NCBI RefSeq assembly: GCF_011090385.1
Contig: NZ_SEWW01000002.1
Span: forward strand, 388,501-452,500
Source: Aquirufa beregesia
GTDB taxonomy: Bacteria > Bacteroidota > Bacteroidia > Cytophagales > Spirosomataceae
DNA: 64,000 nt
Direction: 5' to 3'
The notes below the pieces were generated by a model. The model was not told the DNA's origin and made no database searches. It saw nothing but the letters and a program-made list of their open reading frames with translations. Positions 1 to 8,768 of the stretch are shown here, piece after piece. The first letter of the stretch is position 1. The number at the start of each line of letters is the position of its first letter. The translations under genes were made by a program, and so were the position numbers.

Positions 1-1129
1 AAAGCAATAATTGACTTCCTGGTTTGGTGGTGATTTTGCCTTTGGCAATGGAATTATTTAAACTAAGCCAATCTTGTTCCCCATTTTTAATCCAAATTTG
101 ATGTTGTTTGGCTAGGTTTTGAATGGAAATGGAAAAGGTAGAATCTTGAATGTTAGTGAAATAGTACAAGGGATTTTCATTCGTGGCATTCAACAGCCGG
201 GGATAATTGAACGAAAGGTTATTGAGGTATCCCGTTCCAACTGAATTGGCGTAATTTATTTTCCAGGTCCATTGATTATTTTTAATGGCAGGAATGACCC
301 ATGTTGAGAATTCTTTGGTTTGAATTTTTTGATCATAACGGTCCCCTGATATGCTCCCTAAAATCCAAGGAGAAAGGCTGTTGTTTTCTATATTAAAAGT
401 GAACGTTCCTACTTTAATCGAGCTGGAGGCCAATTGTCCAAATAGCTGGGCAGCTTTACCTTCTTTATAATCTTTGATAGGATATTGAATGATTTTTTCA
501 CTATTCCCATAAAAGGCATCACCGAGCCATTGTCTTCCTGATAGAATAGCATTCGTCAAGTCAGGTTGATAGTGAAAGTGTGACCAAGCAAAATCTACAC
601 TGGGTTCTTGGCCAGCTTCCCAGGTACCTTGTTTGATTCTTGTGATTTTGGGACTATCCCAACGAATAAAATAGAAGGCGGAATCACTGTAGGGGTGGGT
701 GTTGGTTTTCCATTTTTTTTGTTCTTTATCCCAACTAGTCAAATGAGAAGATTCAGCAAAAAAGCAAATTTGATCACCATCATCCCAAATTCCATTTTCT
801 TCTCCCAGAAATAAACTGGCTATTGGTTCTAAGTCGGAGGTTCTAGGACTAGTAGTTAGTTGGGGCAGTACCCCTCGTTGACCTTGATAGACTACTACTT
901 TTTGGGGATTGATGCCGCTTGGATCTATCTTATTTTTACGGAGCCATTCTTTATTTATTTGATAGACGCCAGTTTGGCTAATGGCAATTTTAGTCCAAGT
1001 TCCTGCTGATAAGACAGAAAGGGTTTGTGTTAGGCTAATGAAGGGAATTAAGAAAATAAAAATGAAACCCAAGAAGAAATGTCCAGGATTAATCGGTGGA
1101 TTGGTTTTCCAATAGGCTAACTTGGGCAT
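1..1129 (-). CDS. porU: PorU, type IX secretion sortase (N-terminal part)
   Basis: The minus-strand reading frame is open from an ATG at 1129 to the window edge, so only about 376 N-terminal residues are visible. It opens with a hydrophobic signal segment (roughly residues 19-38), followed by SAGTWTKIAISQTGVYQI, then NPQKVVVYQGQRGVLPQL, then LGEENGIWDDGDQICFFAES. This order is typical of the N-terminus of PorU, the surface protease that removes C-terminal sorting domains from type IX secretion cargo and attaches them to the outer membrane. The gingipain-like C25 catalytic domain would lie outside the window, so activity cannot be judged. The start overlaps the upstream SprT-like gene by 41 bases, suggesting translational coupling. 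A T9SS cargo protein is encoded at 38.3-40.8 kb. The family assignment is from memory of the family, not from a search. Confidence 0.78.
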   Translation of the reverse strand, partial: MPKLAYWKTNPPINPGHFFLGFIFIFLIPFISLTQTLSVLSAGTWTKIAISQTGVYQINKEWLRKNKIDPSGINPQKVVVYQGQRGVLPQLTTSPRTSDLEPIASLFLGEENGIWDDGDQICFFAESSHLTSWDKEQKKWKTNTHPYSDSAFYFIRWDSPKITRIKQGTWEAGQEPSVDFAWSHFHYQPDLTNAILSGRQWLGDAFYGNSEKIIQYPIKDYKEGKAAQLFGQLASSSIKVGTFTFNIENNSLSPWILGSISGDRYDQKIQTKEFSTWVIPAIKNNQWTWKINYANSVGTGYLNNLSFNYPRLLNATNENPLYYFTNIQDSTFSISIQNLAKQHQIWIKNGEQDWLSLNNSIAKGKITTKPGSQLLL

Positions 1130-1727
1130 TTTTGGCTACTAAATAGAGTTTTCCGCTAATCTGTTCTTTGCAAATGTAACGTGTTCTACGAAGTTTCCCT
1201 TTGACCAATCGGAGGTTTTTTAGAAAAAACAATTGATTTTCTTCTAATTCATGTAAACTGATTAAGGGAGTTTCTGGATCAAACGTTTTTAGTACTTCCA
1301 CTAAGGGAGTATACATAGATGAAGATGCTGTCGGGTTTTTCAGGTAGGTCTGTAGTACAGAAACGAAACGTTCAGGGAGTAATTCAGGGTCAAGGATGGG
1401 TTCAAACAAGTTGTAAAATTCCTGTTTCCATTCTTTGCCGTGGGGAGACACGTTATTTTTAAAGGCTAAGTACGTGGTTAAATGAGCGACTTCATGAATG
1501 TAAGTAACCAAAAAAGCATAAGGATTGAGGTTATGGTTGACTGTAATCTGATGCCCTTTTTTGGGAGAAAAACGGTAGTCGCCTAATTTGGAACCTCGTT
1601 CTTTACTGACAATAAAGTCAAAGGAATAATCTTGCCAAAGCTGAAAACAATACTCAGCTACGCTGGCGGGGAAATGATCGAAAAAGGATTGTATTCGTTT
1701 ACTTTTGACCATTTGGGGAAAGGGCAT
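1089..1727 (-). CDS. SprT-like zinc metalloprotease domain protein
   Basis: About 212 residues, starting MPFPQMVKSK. The metal-binding motif HEVAH lies near residues 78-82, preceded by VNHNLNPYAFLVTYI, as in SprT-like proteins (relatives of the Spartan protease fold). The C-terminal part (RRTRYICK...GKLYLVAKNA) lies where many SprT proteins carry a zinc ribbon, but only one Cys is visible there, so the ribbon is degenerate or absent. A longer frame begins at a GTG at 1745, but that codon lies inside the terminator hairpin of the upstream gene, so I use the ATG at 1727; MVKSKR a few codons on is an alternative. The gene overlaps porU. The substrate is unknown. Confidence 0.8.
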   Translation of the reverse strand: MPFPQMVKSKRIQSFFDHFPASVAEYCFQLWQDYSFDFIVSKERGSKLGDYRFSPKKGHQITVNHNLNPYAFLVTYIHEVAHLTTYLAFKNNVSPHGKEWKQEFYNLFEPILDPELLPERFVSVLQTYLKNPTASSSMYTPLVEVLKTFDPETPLISLHELEENQLFFLKNLRLVKGKLRRTRYICKEQISGKLYLVAKNAQVSLLENQSTD

Positions 1728-1754
1728 AAAAAAAGTCCTTCGCACGCGAAGGAC
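1728..1754 (-). terminator. Rho-independent terminator after the small lipoprotein gene
   Basis: GTCCTTCG (1735-1742), a 4-base loop and CGAAGGAC (1747-1754) form an 8-bp stem. The plus-strand A-run at 1728-1734 gives the T-tract on the minus strand. It ends the transcript of the lipoprotein gene at 1777-1950. Confidence 0.85.
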
Positions 1755-1776
1755 CTTTCTCTCTTTTGCTTAGAAA

Positions 1777-1950
1777 TTATTTCTTAGCAGCAGTGTCAGC
1801 AGCAGCAGTGTCAGCAGCAGCAGTATCAACAGCAGCAGCAGCAGCAGTATCAACAGCTACAGAATCAGCAGCAGCTTCAGTTTTTTTCTCACCACAAGAT
1901 GCCAAAGTTACCATTGCAGCAACGAAAGCTAGAGCGAATACTTTTTTCAT
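1777..1950 (-). CDS. Small Ala/Thr/Asp-repeat lipoprotein
   Basis: A 57-residue predicted lipoprotein. Its signal peptide MKKVFALAFVAAMVTLASC ends in a lipobox with Cys19. The mature part is only about 38 residues: GEKKTEAAADSVAV followed by repeats of DTAAA or VDTAAA, ending in KK. The repeats come from a 15-base GCAGCAGTGTCAGCA-like DNA unit. I start at the ATG at 1950 because a TAGTTTTG -7 element lies at 1984-1977, leaving no room for the upstream in-frame start at 2007. It has its own promoter and terminator, so it is a single-gene unit. The mature chain has no recognisable domain. It resembles abundant small surface or periplasmic lipoproteins of unknown function, and the function cannot be assigned. 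Confidence 0.75.
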   Translation of the reverse strand: MKKVFALAFVAAMVTLASCGEKKTEAAADSVAVDTAAAAAVDTAAADTAAADTAAKK

Positions 1951-1976
1951 TTTTTTGATATTTAAGGTTTGAGCTA

Positions 1977-2007
1977 CAAAACTAATGGATTGAATTGTAT
2001 CTACCAA
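1977..2007 (-). promoter_or_regulatory. Bacteroidota promoter for the small lipoprotein
   Basis: On the minus strand, TTG at 2007-2005, a 20-nt spacer and TAGTTTTG at 1984-1977 match the Bacteroidota consensus. The ATG at 1950 would have a leader of about 20 nt. Confidence 0.65.
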
Positions 2008-2147
2008 TTATTTCGACAAAAATTTTAAGAAATTTTTAAGTATTGAGGATATGATAATTGAAAAAGCCTATTTAAATCAAAATAGGCCTATTGGGGGATC
2101 TTAAAAATATTAAGTAAATCTTAAGTATTTCTAAGAATTGAATAAAA

Positions 2148-2642
2148 TTAGCGAATTAAATCCTTGAATCGGTCGTAAAAACCACTGCTTTTGAAGGTAA
2201 AAGATTTGTGTAAAACATAGTTTGATACAAAACTAAAGCCCATCCCATTGATGGTGGTAAGTACTTGAGTGAGGTTGATTTTTTTGACAGAATAGGGTAT
2301 TTTCCAATAGAAATCACTCATGATTAAGTTCAATCCACGATAAGGAATCACGCTAAAAAACCAGGTGACGAAGCCCGAAAAGGAGGCTACCATTAAGAAT
2401 TTGATCATTTCTCTTCTGGTTTGCTGAGACTGGCGTGCATTGAAGGCAAATAATTTGGTTAAAATAAAGCCGACAACCAGAGAAATATAATAAGCGGGTA
2501 AAATGGACTCTTCGTAACTTACTTTGAACCAATCTTTAATAAGGCCTCCAGCTACCAATTGAACAATAGCCCCAGTTCCTGCAATGAGGAAATAGGCTAA
2601 TAGGTCTTTTTTATTAAATAGTTTAGAGTTCGATTTGCTCAA
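2148..2642 (-). CDS. GtrA-like membrane protein
   Basis: 164 residues with about four hydrophobic segments: near residues 13-33 (LLAYFLIAGTGAIVQLVAG), 48-66, 82-104 and 133-150. A basic patch RQSQQTRREM separates segments 2 and 3. The VGFILTKLFAFN and VSNYVLHKSFTFK ends fit the GtrA family, small four-helix proteins thought to help move undecaprenyl-linked sugars across the inner membrane or to partner with GT2 glycosyltransferases. The nearest GT2 gene is 21 kb away, so no partner is evident. It lies 12 bases after nuoN on the same strand and may be read through from it. The family call is fairly safe; the role is inferred. Confidence 0.7.
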   Translation of the reverse strand: MSKSNSKLFNKKDLLAYFLIAGTGAIVQLVAGGLIKDWFKVSYEESILPAYYISLVVGFILTKLFAFNARQSQQTRREMIKFLMVASFSGFVTWFFSVIPYRGLNLIMSDFYWKIPYSVKKINLTQVLTTINGMGFSFVSNYVLHKSFTFKSSGFYDRFKDLIR

Positions 2643-2654
2643 AATGGCTAATGA

Positions 2655-4052
2655 TTAGAAAACGCTTTTTACTAAGCTAGGGTAAATGCCTAAAATAATG
2701 GTTCCCAATGTGCAGGTCCAAAGAGCTATTTTGAATAGCGCAGGAACCTCTATTTTTTCGATCTCACCTGCTTTTAAATAAACAGCTATGATGCCTTTGA
2801 AATAATAGTAAATACCTACAGCCGACATTAAGATGGCTAAAATGACTGGGTAGATGATATTTCTACTAAAGGTATCTGAGAAAATAAAAAATTTACCCCA
2901 GAAACCTGCAGTCAATGGAATACCAGCCAATGAAAGCATAGAAATACTAAAGCATAATGCTAATCCAGGGTTGTTTTTAGCTAATCCCTCAAATGAACTG
3001 AAGTTTTCAGGTTTCTCTACGCGCGCACTTTGGTATTCTGAAACTAAGATCAATACGGCAAATGCCACCACTGTCGCTAGCGTATACGAAAGTGAATAAT
3101 ATAGAATACTAGAGGTGGTGCTAATTTGCTTGGAACTAACAGTTAATAAAAGATAACCTGCATGAGAAATACTCGAAAAGGCAAGCATTCTTTTGACACT
3201 TTGCTGGTATACCGCTGAAATATTTCCTACGACCAGTGTTAACATACTGATGAAATATACGGGAAGTACCCATATGGTATAGAGACTTCCAAAGATGCCT
3301 GAAACTAAATGAAATAATGCCGCAAAACTGGCGGTCTTCACTATGGTTGACATAAACATGGTGAAGATGGTAGGTGCTCCTTCGTATACATCGGGAGTCC
3401 AAAAATGGAATGGCGCAGCAGAAACTTTAAATAATAATCCGACAATGATTAATAACACACCAATGAACAAGAAGCTAGGCATGGATTCAGGTGCCGTGCT
3501 AGTTAGTATGGTGCCGATGTTGGAAATATAAAAAGAACGGGTTGCGCCATACACTAGCGTAATCCCAAAAAGTAAGATACCCGTGGTGAATGAGCCCATT
3601 AAGAAATACTTGATAGCGGCTTCATTGGATCTCAGATTTCTTTTATCGCTACCTGTCAAAACATACATAGCTACCGACAAGATTTCTAATCCCACAAATA
3701 AGACAATCATATGGTCAAAAGAAACCATTAAAATAGCTCCTACAACAGAAAATAACATGATGGCATAATATTCTGCGGGATGAGTGTGTTCATCATCTTG
3801 ACCAAATGCCTTAGAAAATGCGACGACAAAAAAGGCCGCTAATTGTATGATAAGGCTAAAATTAATGGAGGTATTGGTGGTACGAAACATGTTTCCAAAC
3901 CACAATAATTCATGATTCCAGTCAGAAACTGTCAAAGCCATGGACACCACTAAAAATAATAGGGTGATCAATTGTATTGTTTTTCTTGGGAACCAAAATC
4001 CTAAGAATAAATTACTAATACCAAAAAGAGATAAAGCAATGATAGCCGTCAT
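2655..4052 (-). CDS. nuoN: NADH-quinone oxidoreductase subunit N
   Basis: 465 residues with about 13-14 transmembrane helices. This is an antiporter-like proton-pumping subunit of complex I in the inner membrane. Family signatures include LFVGLEILSVAMYVL (with the conserved Glu of helix 5), the Lys in FKVSAAPFHFWTPDVYEGAP, and KRMLAFSSISHAGYLL. The length fits the family. It is the last nuo gene of the minus-strand block K-L-M-N, 36 bases after nuoM. No nuoJ or other nuo gene is adjacent. Confidence 0.95.
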   Translation of the reverse strand: MTAIIALSLFGISNLFLGFWFPRKTIQLITLLFLVVSMALTVSDWNHELLWFGNMFRTTNTSINFSLIIQLAAFFVVAFSKAFGQDDEHTHPAEYYAIMLFSVVGAILMVSFDHMIVLFVGLEILSVAMYVLTGSDKRNLRSNEAAIKYFLMGSFTTGILLFGITLVYGATRSFYISNIGTILTSTAPESMPSFLFIGVLLIIVGLLFKVSAAPFHFWTPDVYEGAPTIFTMFMSTIVKTASFAALFHLVSGIFGSLYTIWVLPVYFISMLTLVVGNISAVYQQSVKRMLAFSSISHAGYLLLTVSSKQISTTSSILYYSLSYTLATVVAFAVLILVSEYQSARVEKPENFSSFEGLAKNNPGLALCFSISMLSLAGIPLTAGFWGKFFIFSDTFSRNIIYPVILAILMSAVGIYYYFKGIIAVYLKAGEIEKIEVPALFKIALWTCTLGTIILGIYPSLVKSVF

Positions 4053-4088
4053 AATTGTATGCGATGCTGTTTATGTATTTTTGGGCTT

Positions 4089-5537
4089 CTATTTTAATAA
4101 AGAAACCAAAGCCTGAACACCTGGTTCAGTTAAATTTAAAATCCATGTAGGGTAAACTCCACCTCCAATAACTAAAGCACAAAGTGGAATTAATACCCAT
4201 TTCTCGGCAGAACTCAAGTCTTCAAAGTCTTTGGTGATGCGAGAAAAGTTACCAAACATAGTCTTTTGAATCAAACGTAAGGTATAAACAGCACCTAAAA
4301 TAATGGTGATACTTGCTACTATACCTAGGATCATGTCATGATCAAATACACTTTTTAATAGTAAAAATTCACCGATGAATCCGTTTGTCAAAGGCAAGGC
4401 TACGGAACCTAAACTTAGAATAACAAAAGCTACAGTTAATACGTAGGAGTATTGGGTAATACCTCCCATTTGAGCTATTTCTCTAGATTTTGTTCTTCTT
4501 TCAATGATTTCAATAATGAAGAATAGACCTACTATATTGATACCGTGGGATAACATTTGATATAAAGCCCCTTGAATACCTTCTAAACTTTGACTTAAAA
4601 TACCTGCCGACATCAAGCCAACGTGAGCAAAAGATGAATAGGCCAATAAACGCTTGGCATCTTTTTGTTGAATGGCAATAACTGAACCATAAATGATTCC
4701 AATCACCGATAGGATGGTAGCGGTGTTTCCCCAAGTAATGATTCCCAATGGGAACATCGGTAAAACCAAACGAATAAGTCCGTAGGTACCCATTTTTAAC
4801 ATGATACCTGAAAGTAGCATGGTGGCTTGGGTAGGAGCTACTGTATAGGTATCTGGTTGCCATGTGTGGAATGGGAAAATAGGCATCTTGATGGCGAAAG
4901 CAATAAAAAAGGCTAAGAATAAATTCCCTTGAATATGCTCTGGCAACATGATGGCCGTTTGGTATAAGGTTTCAATATCCGATGAATGACTACCTGGTGT
5001 AACTAAATACACATAGATTAAACCAATCAATAAGAATAATGAGCCAAATAAAGTATACACAAAGAATTTGAAGGTGATAGCATTTTTGTTTTCTCCTCCA
5101 TAAATGGCTGCTAGGAAATAGATTGGCAATAAAGAGGCCTCAAAGAAAAAGTAAAATAAGAAGGCATCTTTAGCTAAAAATGCTCCCATCAAAGCCGTTT
5201 GCATGGCCAACATTAAACCTTGGTATTGCGAGTTATTAGCTTTATCCGAATTTGCAGTAGTAGCAACAATGAATGGAACCATTAGGGCACAAAGAGCAAT
5301 TAGAATACCATTGACTCCATCTACCCAAAGGGAAAATGAAATACCTGCTTCTTCAATCCAAGGTTTCGTGAATACTAAACCATTTTCAGCAGCAGCGGCA
5401 TCTTGTAGGACCAGTACGGTGGCAACTAATTCAATGATGGACGCTATCAATGAGATAGCAAAAGCTTGTTTAGGCTTTGCAACCAAAAGAATGGCGCCTA
5501 TAACAAGTGGGAAAAAGAGTATAAATAGTAAAGACAT
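4089..5537 (-). CDS. nuoM: NADH-quinone oxidoreductase subunit M
   Basis: 482 residues, polytopic, with the proton-translocation signatures of NuoM: FFFEASLLPIYFLAAIYGG, IKMPIFPFHTWQPDTYT and KDAKRLLAYSSFAHVGLMSAG. It is the second antiporter-like subunit of the complex I membrane arm. It sits between nuoL and nuoN with short gaps (22 and 36 bases), as expected for one transcript. No missing key residue was noticed. Confidence 0.95.
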   Translation of the reverse strand: MSLLFILFFPLVIGAILLVAKPKQAFAISLIASIIELVATVLVLQDAAAAENGLVFTKPWIEEAGISFSLWVDGVNGILIALCALMVPFIVATTANSDKANNSQYQGLMLAMQTALMGAFLAKDAFLFYFFFEASLLPIYFLAAIYGGENKNAITFKFFVYTLFGSLFLLIGLIYVYLVTPGSHSSDIETLYQTAIMLPEHIQGNLFLAFFIAFAIKMPIFPFHTWQPDTYTVAPTQATMLLSGIMLKMGTYGLIRLVLPMFPLGIITWGNTATILSVIGIIYGSVIAIQQKDAKRLLAYSSFAHVGLMSAGILSQSLEGIQGALYQMLSHGINIVGLFFIIEIIERRTKSREIAQMGGITQYSYVLTVAFVILSLGSVALPLTNGFIGEFLLLKSVFDHDMILGIVASITIILGAVYTLRLIQKTMFGNFSRITKDFEDLSSAEKWVLIPLCALVIGGGVYPTWILNLTEPGVQALVSLLK

Positions 5538-5559
5538 ACCTTATTATTTCAAAGATGAA

Positions 5560-7440
5560 TTATAATATTCGTGAGCGAAGCGTTAAAACTAAGATAAGCG
5601 CAATAGATACGACCATCATAAAAATATAGTAACCTACATTTCCAGTTTGAGCTTTTCTAATTTCATCTGAAGCCGTTTTAACCGTTTTACCAACACCTTC
5701 CACGATTAAGTCAATCACCAAGAAATCAATTACCTGTGCAAGGAAAGTAGATAATACTTGGATGGGACGTACGAATACGAAATCGTATATTTCATCAATA
5801 TAGAATTTACGATAAATGACTTTTTGTATACCTTGAATCGACTCATCACTTCCTGGAACTGCTTTTTGAATTCCAAAATAATAGATGGCTAAAATAGCAG
5901 GTAAGAATGCCGCTAATAAAGGGGCTCCCATTTCTAAACTAAAGAAAGAAACCTCTCCCGCAGTATGTGGCTCGGGTAAGATAGGGGCTAACCAATGTGC
6001 TAGGAATTCATTCCCTCCTGCAAAGTGAGGCAAATTAATTAAACCACCGCTTACTGAGAATACCGCTAAGATGATTAATGGGATAGTCATGCTCCAGGGA
6101 GATTCATGCAAATGAGAAGCTTGTTTTTCTGTCCCTCTAAAATCACCCCAAAACGTTAGAATGAAAACGCGGAACATGTAAAAGGACGTCAAGGCTGAGC
6201 CTACTATCGCTAAACACCACATAGCAAAGTCGTGGTGATACAAAGCAGCTAAGATTTCATCTTTGGAAAAGAATCCTGCAAATGGAGGAATTCCAGAAAT
6301 GGCAATAGTACCTAATAAGAAAGTCAAATAGGTAATAGGCATTTTACTTTTTAAACCTCCCATTTTACGAATGTCTTGTTCATCCGACATGGCATGTATC
6401 ACCGATCCTGCTCCTAAGAACAACAAAGCTTTGAAAAAAGCGTGAGTCATCACATGGAAAAAAGAAGCTGTATAGGCGGAAGCACCAAGACCCATGAACA
6501 TATATCCCAATTGAGATACAGTTGAGTAGGCCAATACTTTTTTAATGTCATTTTGGAATAGGCCAATGGCCGCACCTAATAAGGCTGTGGCTAAACCAAT
6601 CCAACCGACAAAATGCAATACTTCTGGACTTAATTCAAATAAGGCATTGGCACGGATAACCATGTAAATACCGGCCGTTACCATGGTAGCAGCATGTATT
6701 AAAGCGGAAACCGGTGTTGGACCAGCCATCGCATCCGGTAACCAAGTAAATAAGGGTATTTGGGCAGACTTACCCATGGCACCAATGAACAAGCAGAAGG
6801 CGATTAGGCCAATATTACCTACTTCGGTTCCGTCTTTAATTGTTGAAAAAATCGTTTGATAATCCGTGGTTCCAAACTCTTGAATCAATAGGAATATACC
6901 TACCAAGAATCCTAAATCACCGATACGGTTCATAATGAAGGCCTTTCTGGCGGCATCCCCATAGCTGTTCTTCTGATTCCAGAATCCAATTAATAAATAT
7001 GAGCACAAACCTACACCTTCCCAACCAATGAATAATACCGTGAAGTTGGCTCCTAAAACCAAGATCAACATGAAGAAGATAAAGAGGTTTAAAAAGGAGA
7101 AAAATTTGCCAAAACCAGCATCATGAGCCATATAGCCCATAGAATACAAGTGAATCAAGGTACCTACACCTGTGATGACCAATAGCATCATGATGGATAA
7201 GGCATCTATCTGGAAAGCAAAAGGAATACTTAAATCAGCTACTTTGATCCAATCAGCTAATTGAATGATTTGAGTCTGACCATCAAAGTTTAAAAATAGT
7301 TGAAGAGAGATCACAAAGGCTACTAATGGAGGGATAGTTCCCACGATTCCAGCGATTGATTTCGATAATTTCGGATAAGCCAAACCATTGATGGCAAAAC
7401 CAATCAGTGGTAAAAGAGGAATTAATAGAAGTAATGACAT
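5560..7440 (-). CDS. nuoL: NADH-quinone oxidoreductase subunit L
   Basis: 626 residues. The N-terminal two thirds carry the antiporter core (FIGWEGVGLCSYLLIGFW, GKSAQIPLFTWLPDAMAGPT, IKKVLAYSTVSQLGYMFMGL). The C-terminal part contains the amphipathic lateral-helix region and a final membrane anchor (YYIFMMVVSIALILVL) that braces the other pumping subunits in complex I. The length matches full NuoL. It begins 30 bases after nuoK. Confidence 0.95.
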   Translation of the reverse strand: MSLLLLIPLLPLIGFAINGLAYPKLSKSIAGIVGTIPPLVAFVISLQLFLNFDGQTQIIQLADWIKVADLSIPFAFQIDALSIMMLLVITGVGTLIHLYSMGYMAHDAGFGKFFSFLNLFIFFMLILVLGANFTVLFIGWEGVGLCSYLLIGFWNQKNSYGDAARKAFIMNRIGDLGFLVGIFLLIQEFGTTDYQTIFSTIKDGTEVGNIGLIAFCLFIGAMGKSAQIPLFTWLPDAMAGPTPVSALIHAATMVTAGIYMVIRANALFELSPEVLHFVGWIGLATALLGAAIGLFQNDIKKVLAYSTVSQLGYMFMGLGASAYTASFFHVMTHAFFKALLFLGAGSVIHAMSDEQDIRKMGGLKSKMPITYLTFLLGTIAISGIPPFAGFFSKDEILAALYHHDFAMWCLAIVGSALTSFYMFRVFILTFWGDFRGTEKQASHLHESPWSMTIPLIILAVFSVSGGLINLPHFAGGNEFLAHWLAPILPEPHTAGEVSFFSLEMGAPLLAAFLPAILAIYYFGIQKAVPGSDESIQGIQKVIYRKFYIDEIYDFVFVRPIQVLSTFLAQVIDFLVIDLIVEGVGKTVKTASDEIRKAQTGNVGYYIFMMVVSIALILVLTLRSRIL

Positions 7441-7470
7441 AGTCGAATATGCGATGAAATTGTGCTGAAA

Positions 7471-7800
7471 TTAATTTTTTAACTTATTAAGCACACCAAT
7501 ATCGATGCTTTGAATGTTACGATAAATCATAACGATAATCGCCAAGCCCACAGCCACTTCGGCGGCGGCTACGGCCATAATAAAAAAGACAAATATTTGT
7601 CCTGAAGGATCGGAGTAATACGAAGAAAATGCTGCTAGCAATAAATTTACCGCGTTAAGCATCAATTCAATGGCCATAAATACGATGATGGCATTTCGGC
7701 GAGTAAGTACACCCAATATTCCAATACAAAACAAGGCTGAACTCAGCATGATGTAATTGGTCAATGGAATGGTACGTATTATTTCGGGTATGGATTGCAT
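7471..7800 (-). CDS. nuoK: NADH-quinone oxidoreductase subunit K
   Basis: 109 residues, three transmembrane helices. The conserved membrane Glu is visible in [15 protein letters not shown], and a second Glu in [13 protein letters not shown]; both belong to the complex I proton path (related to MrpC). It is the first gene of the nuoK-L-M-N block. The neighbour upstream is an unrelated exonuclease, and a possible TATTTTTG promoter element lies at 7869-7862. The block therefore appears to be transcribed separately from the rest of complex I. Confidence 0.93.
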   Translation of the reverse strand: MQSIPEIIRTIPLTNYIMLSSALFCIGILGVLTRRNAIIVFMAIELMLNAVNLLLAAFSSYYSDPSGQIFVFFIMAVAAAEVAVGLAIIVMIYRNIQSIDIGVLNKLKN

Positions 7801-7861
7801 GGTAAAAATGTAATGGTCAAATAAACAAATTGCCTATTCAAACGAATGCTTTTATGCGGGG

Positions 7862-7869
7862 CAAAAATA
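7862..7869 (-). promoter_or_regulatory. Possible -7 element for the nuoKLMN block
   Basis: TATTTTTG on the minus strand, about 60 bases before the nuoK start. The nearest TTTG upstream (7886-7883) gives a short 13-nt spacer, so this is a weak match. Confidence 0.4.
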
Positions 7870-7905
7870 GGAAATAAACTGACAAAATAGAAATTATCTA
7901 GGGGG

Positions 7906-8715
7906 CTAACGCTGAAATCCTTTTAATTTAATTTCCGTCAATTTCCGTTTGGTGTCCATCGGAAAATCCCCTTTCATCATCCAATCGTAATACGAGGGAT
8001 CCGATTTTAACACATCTGCTATCGGTCTTCCAATGTATTTGCCAAAGTTAAATACCGCTACTTGATCTTTATTATACACCATCCGATTGGCAAAATCAAT
8101 GGAATTAGAAGCACTTAGTTGATGTAAAACAGTTACATCATTCTGAATAGGGTAATACTCATTTCCCTCGGCATCTTTCATAGCCGTATTTTCGTAATGC
8201 TTCACCTGGGCATTTAATACTTCCAAAGTAGCCAAAACATCCGCTTCAGCACCGTGAGCTCCTATCAGGTCTTTTTGGCAATAAAACTTATATGCTGCTG
8301 TTAAATTACGCGGTTCCATCATGTGGAATATCCGTTGAGCATCTACCAAGCGTCTGCTTTTTGTATCAAAATCAACGTCACTGCGCAGAAACTCCTCCAC
8401 CAACATGGGTACATCGAAGCGGTTGGAATTAAATCCTGCTAAATCGCAACCCTCTAAAAATTGGGCCATGGATTTGGCAATTTGTTTGAAATTGGGCTCG
8501 TCTTTGATGTCCTCATCGTAAATTCCATGGACCAAAGAAGCTTCCAGCGGAATAGGAATTCCTGGATTTACTCGACGAGTTTTGATATCAATCGTGCCAT
8601 CAATGTTTGCCTTGGCTATGGAAATTTCCACGATTCTATCTTTTTGTACCTGTATTCCGGTTGTTTCTAAATCAAAGAAGGCAAGCGGTTTGGTTAATTT
8701 CAGTTGATGCTCCAT
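7906..8715 (-). CDS. DEDDh 3'-5' exonuclease (DnaQ-like)
   Basis: 269 residues from the ATG at 8715 (MEHQLKLTKP). The exonuclease motifs appear in order: ExoI FFDLETTGI near the start, ExoII AGFNSNRFDVPMLVEEF, and ExoIII HGAEADVLATLEVL with His and Asp, which defines the DEDDh class. The C-terminal third (FNFGKYIGRPIADVLKSDPSYYDWMMKGDFP) resembles the small domain found at the end of many Bacteroidota DnaQ-like proteins. It may be a proofreading or repair exonuclease rather than the main epsilon subunit. A longer frame begins at 8742, but that codon lies inside the -7 promoter element (8747-8740), which favours the shorter start. Confidence 0.85.
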   Translation of the reverse strand: MEHQLKLTKPLAFFDLETTGIQVQKDRIVEISIAKANIDGTIDIKTRRVNPGIPIPLEASLVHGIYDEDIKDEPNFKQIAKSMAQFLEGCDLAGFNSNRFDVPMLVEEFLRSDVDFDTKSRRLVDAQRIFHMMEPRNLTAAYKFYCQKDLIGAHGAEADVLATLEVLNAQVKHYENTAMKDAEGNEYYPIQNDVTVLHQLSASNSIDFANRMVYNKDQVAVFNFGKYIGRPIADVLKSDPSYYDWMMKGDFPMDTKRKLTEIKLKGFQR

Positions 8716-8739
8716 AGTATATTGCTCATAAAGGCTTCG

Positions 8740-8764
8740 CAAAGGTAAATGATTATTACCTTTG
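8740..8764. promoter_or_regulatory. Symmetric divergent promoter
   Basis: CAAAGGTAA (8740-8748), a 7-base spacer and TTACCTTTG (8756-8764) form a perfect inverted repeat. Each arm contains TACCTTTG, a Bacteroidota -7 element, pointing outward: left into the exonuclease gene and right into the HAD phosphatase gene. The phosphatase ATG at 8769 follows the element by four bases, so its transcript would be leaderless or nearly so. Confidence 0.65.
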
Positions 8765-8768
8765 TTGG

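Noticed and set aside
608..814. Small plus-strand frame at the left edge
   Set aside because: It overlaps porU in antisense, and the porU frame has clear family motifs.
1766..1972. Plus-strand Ala/Val/Ser-rich frame opposite the small lipoprotein
   Set aside because: It is the mirror of the DTAAA repeat. The minus strand has the signal peptide, lipobox, promoter and terminator.
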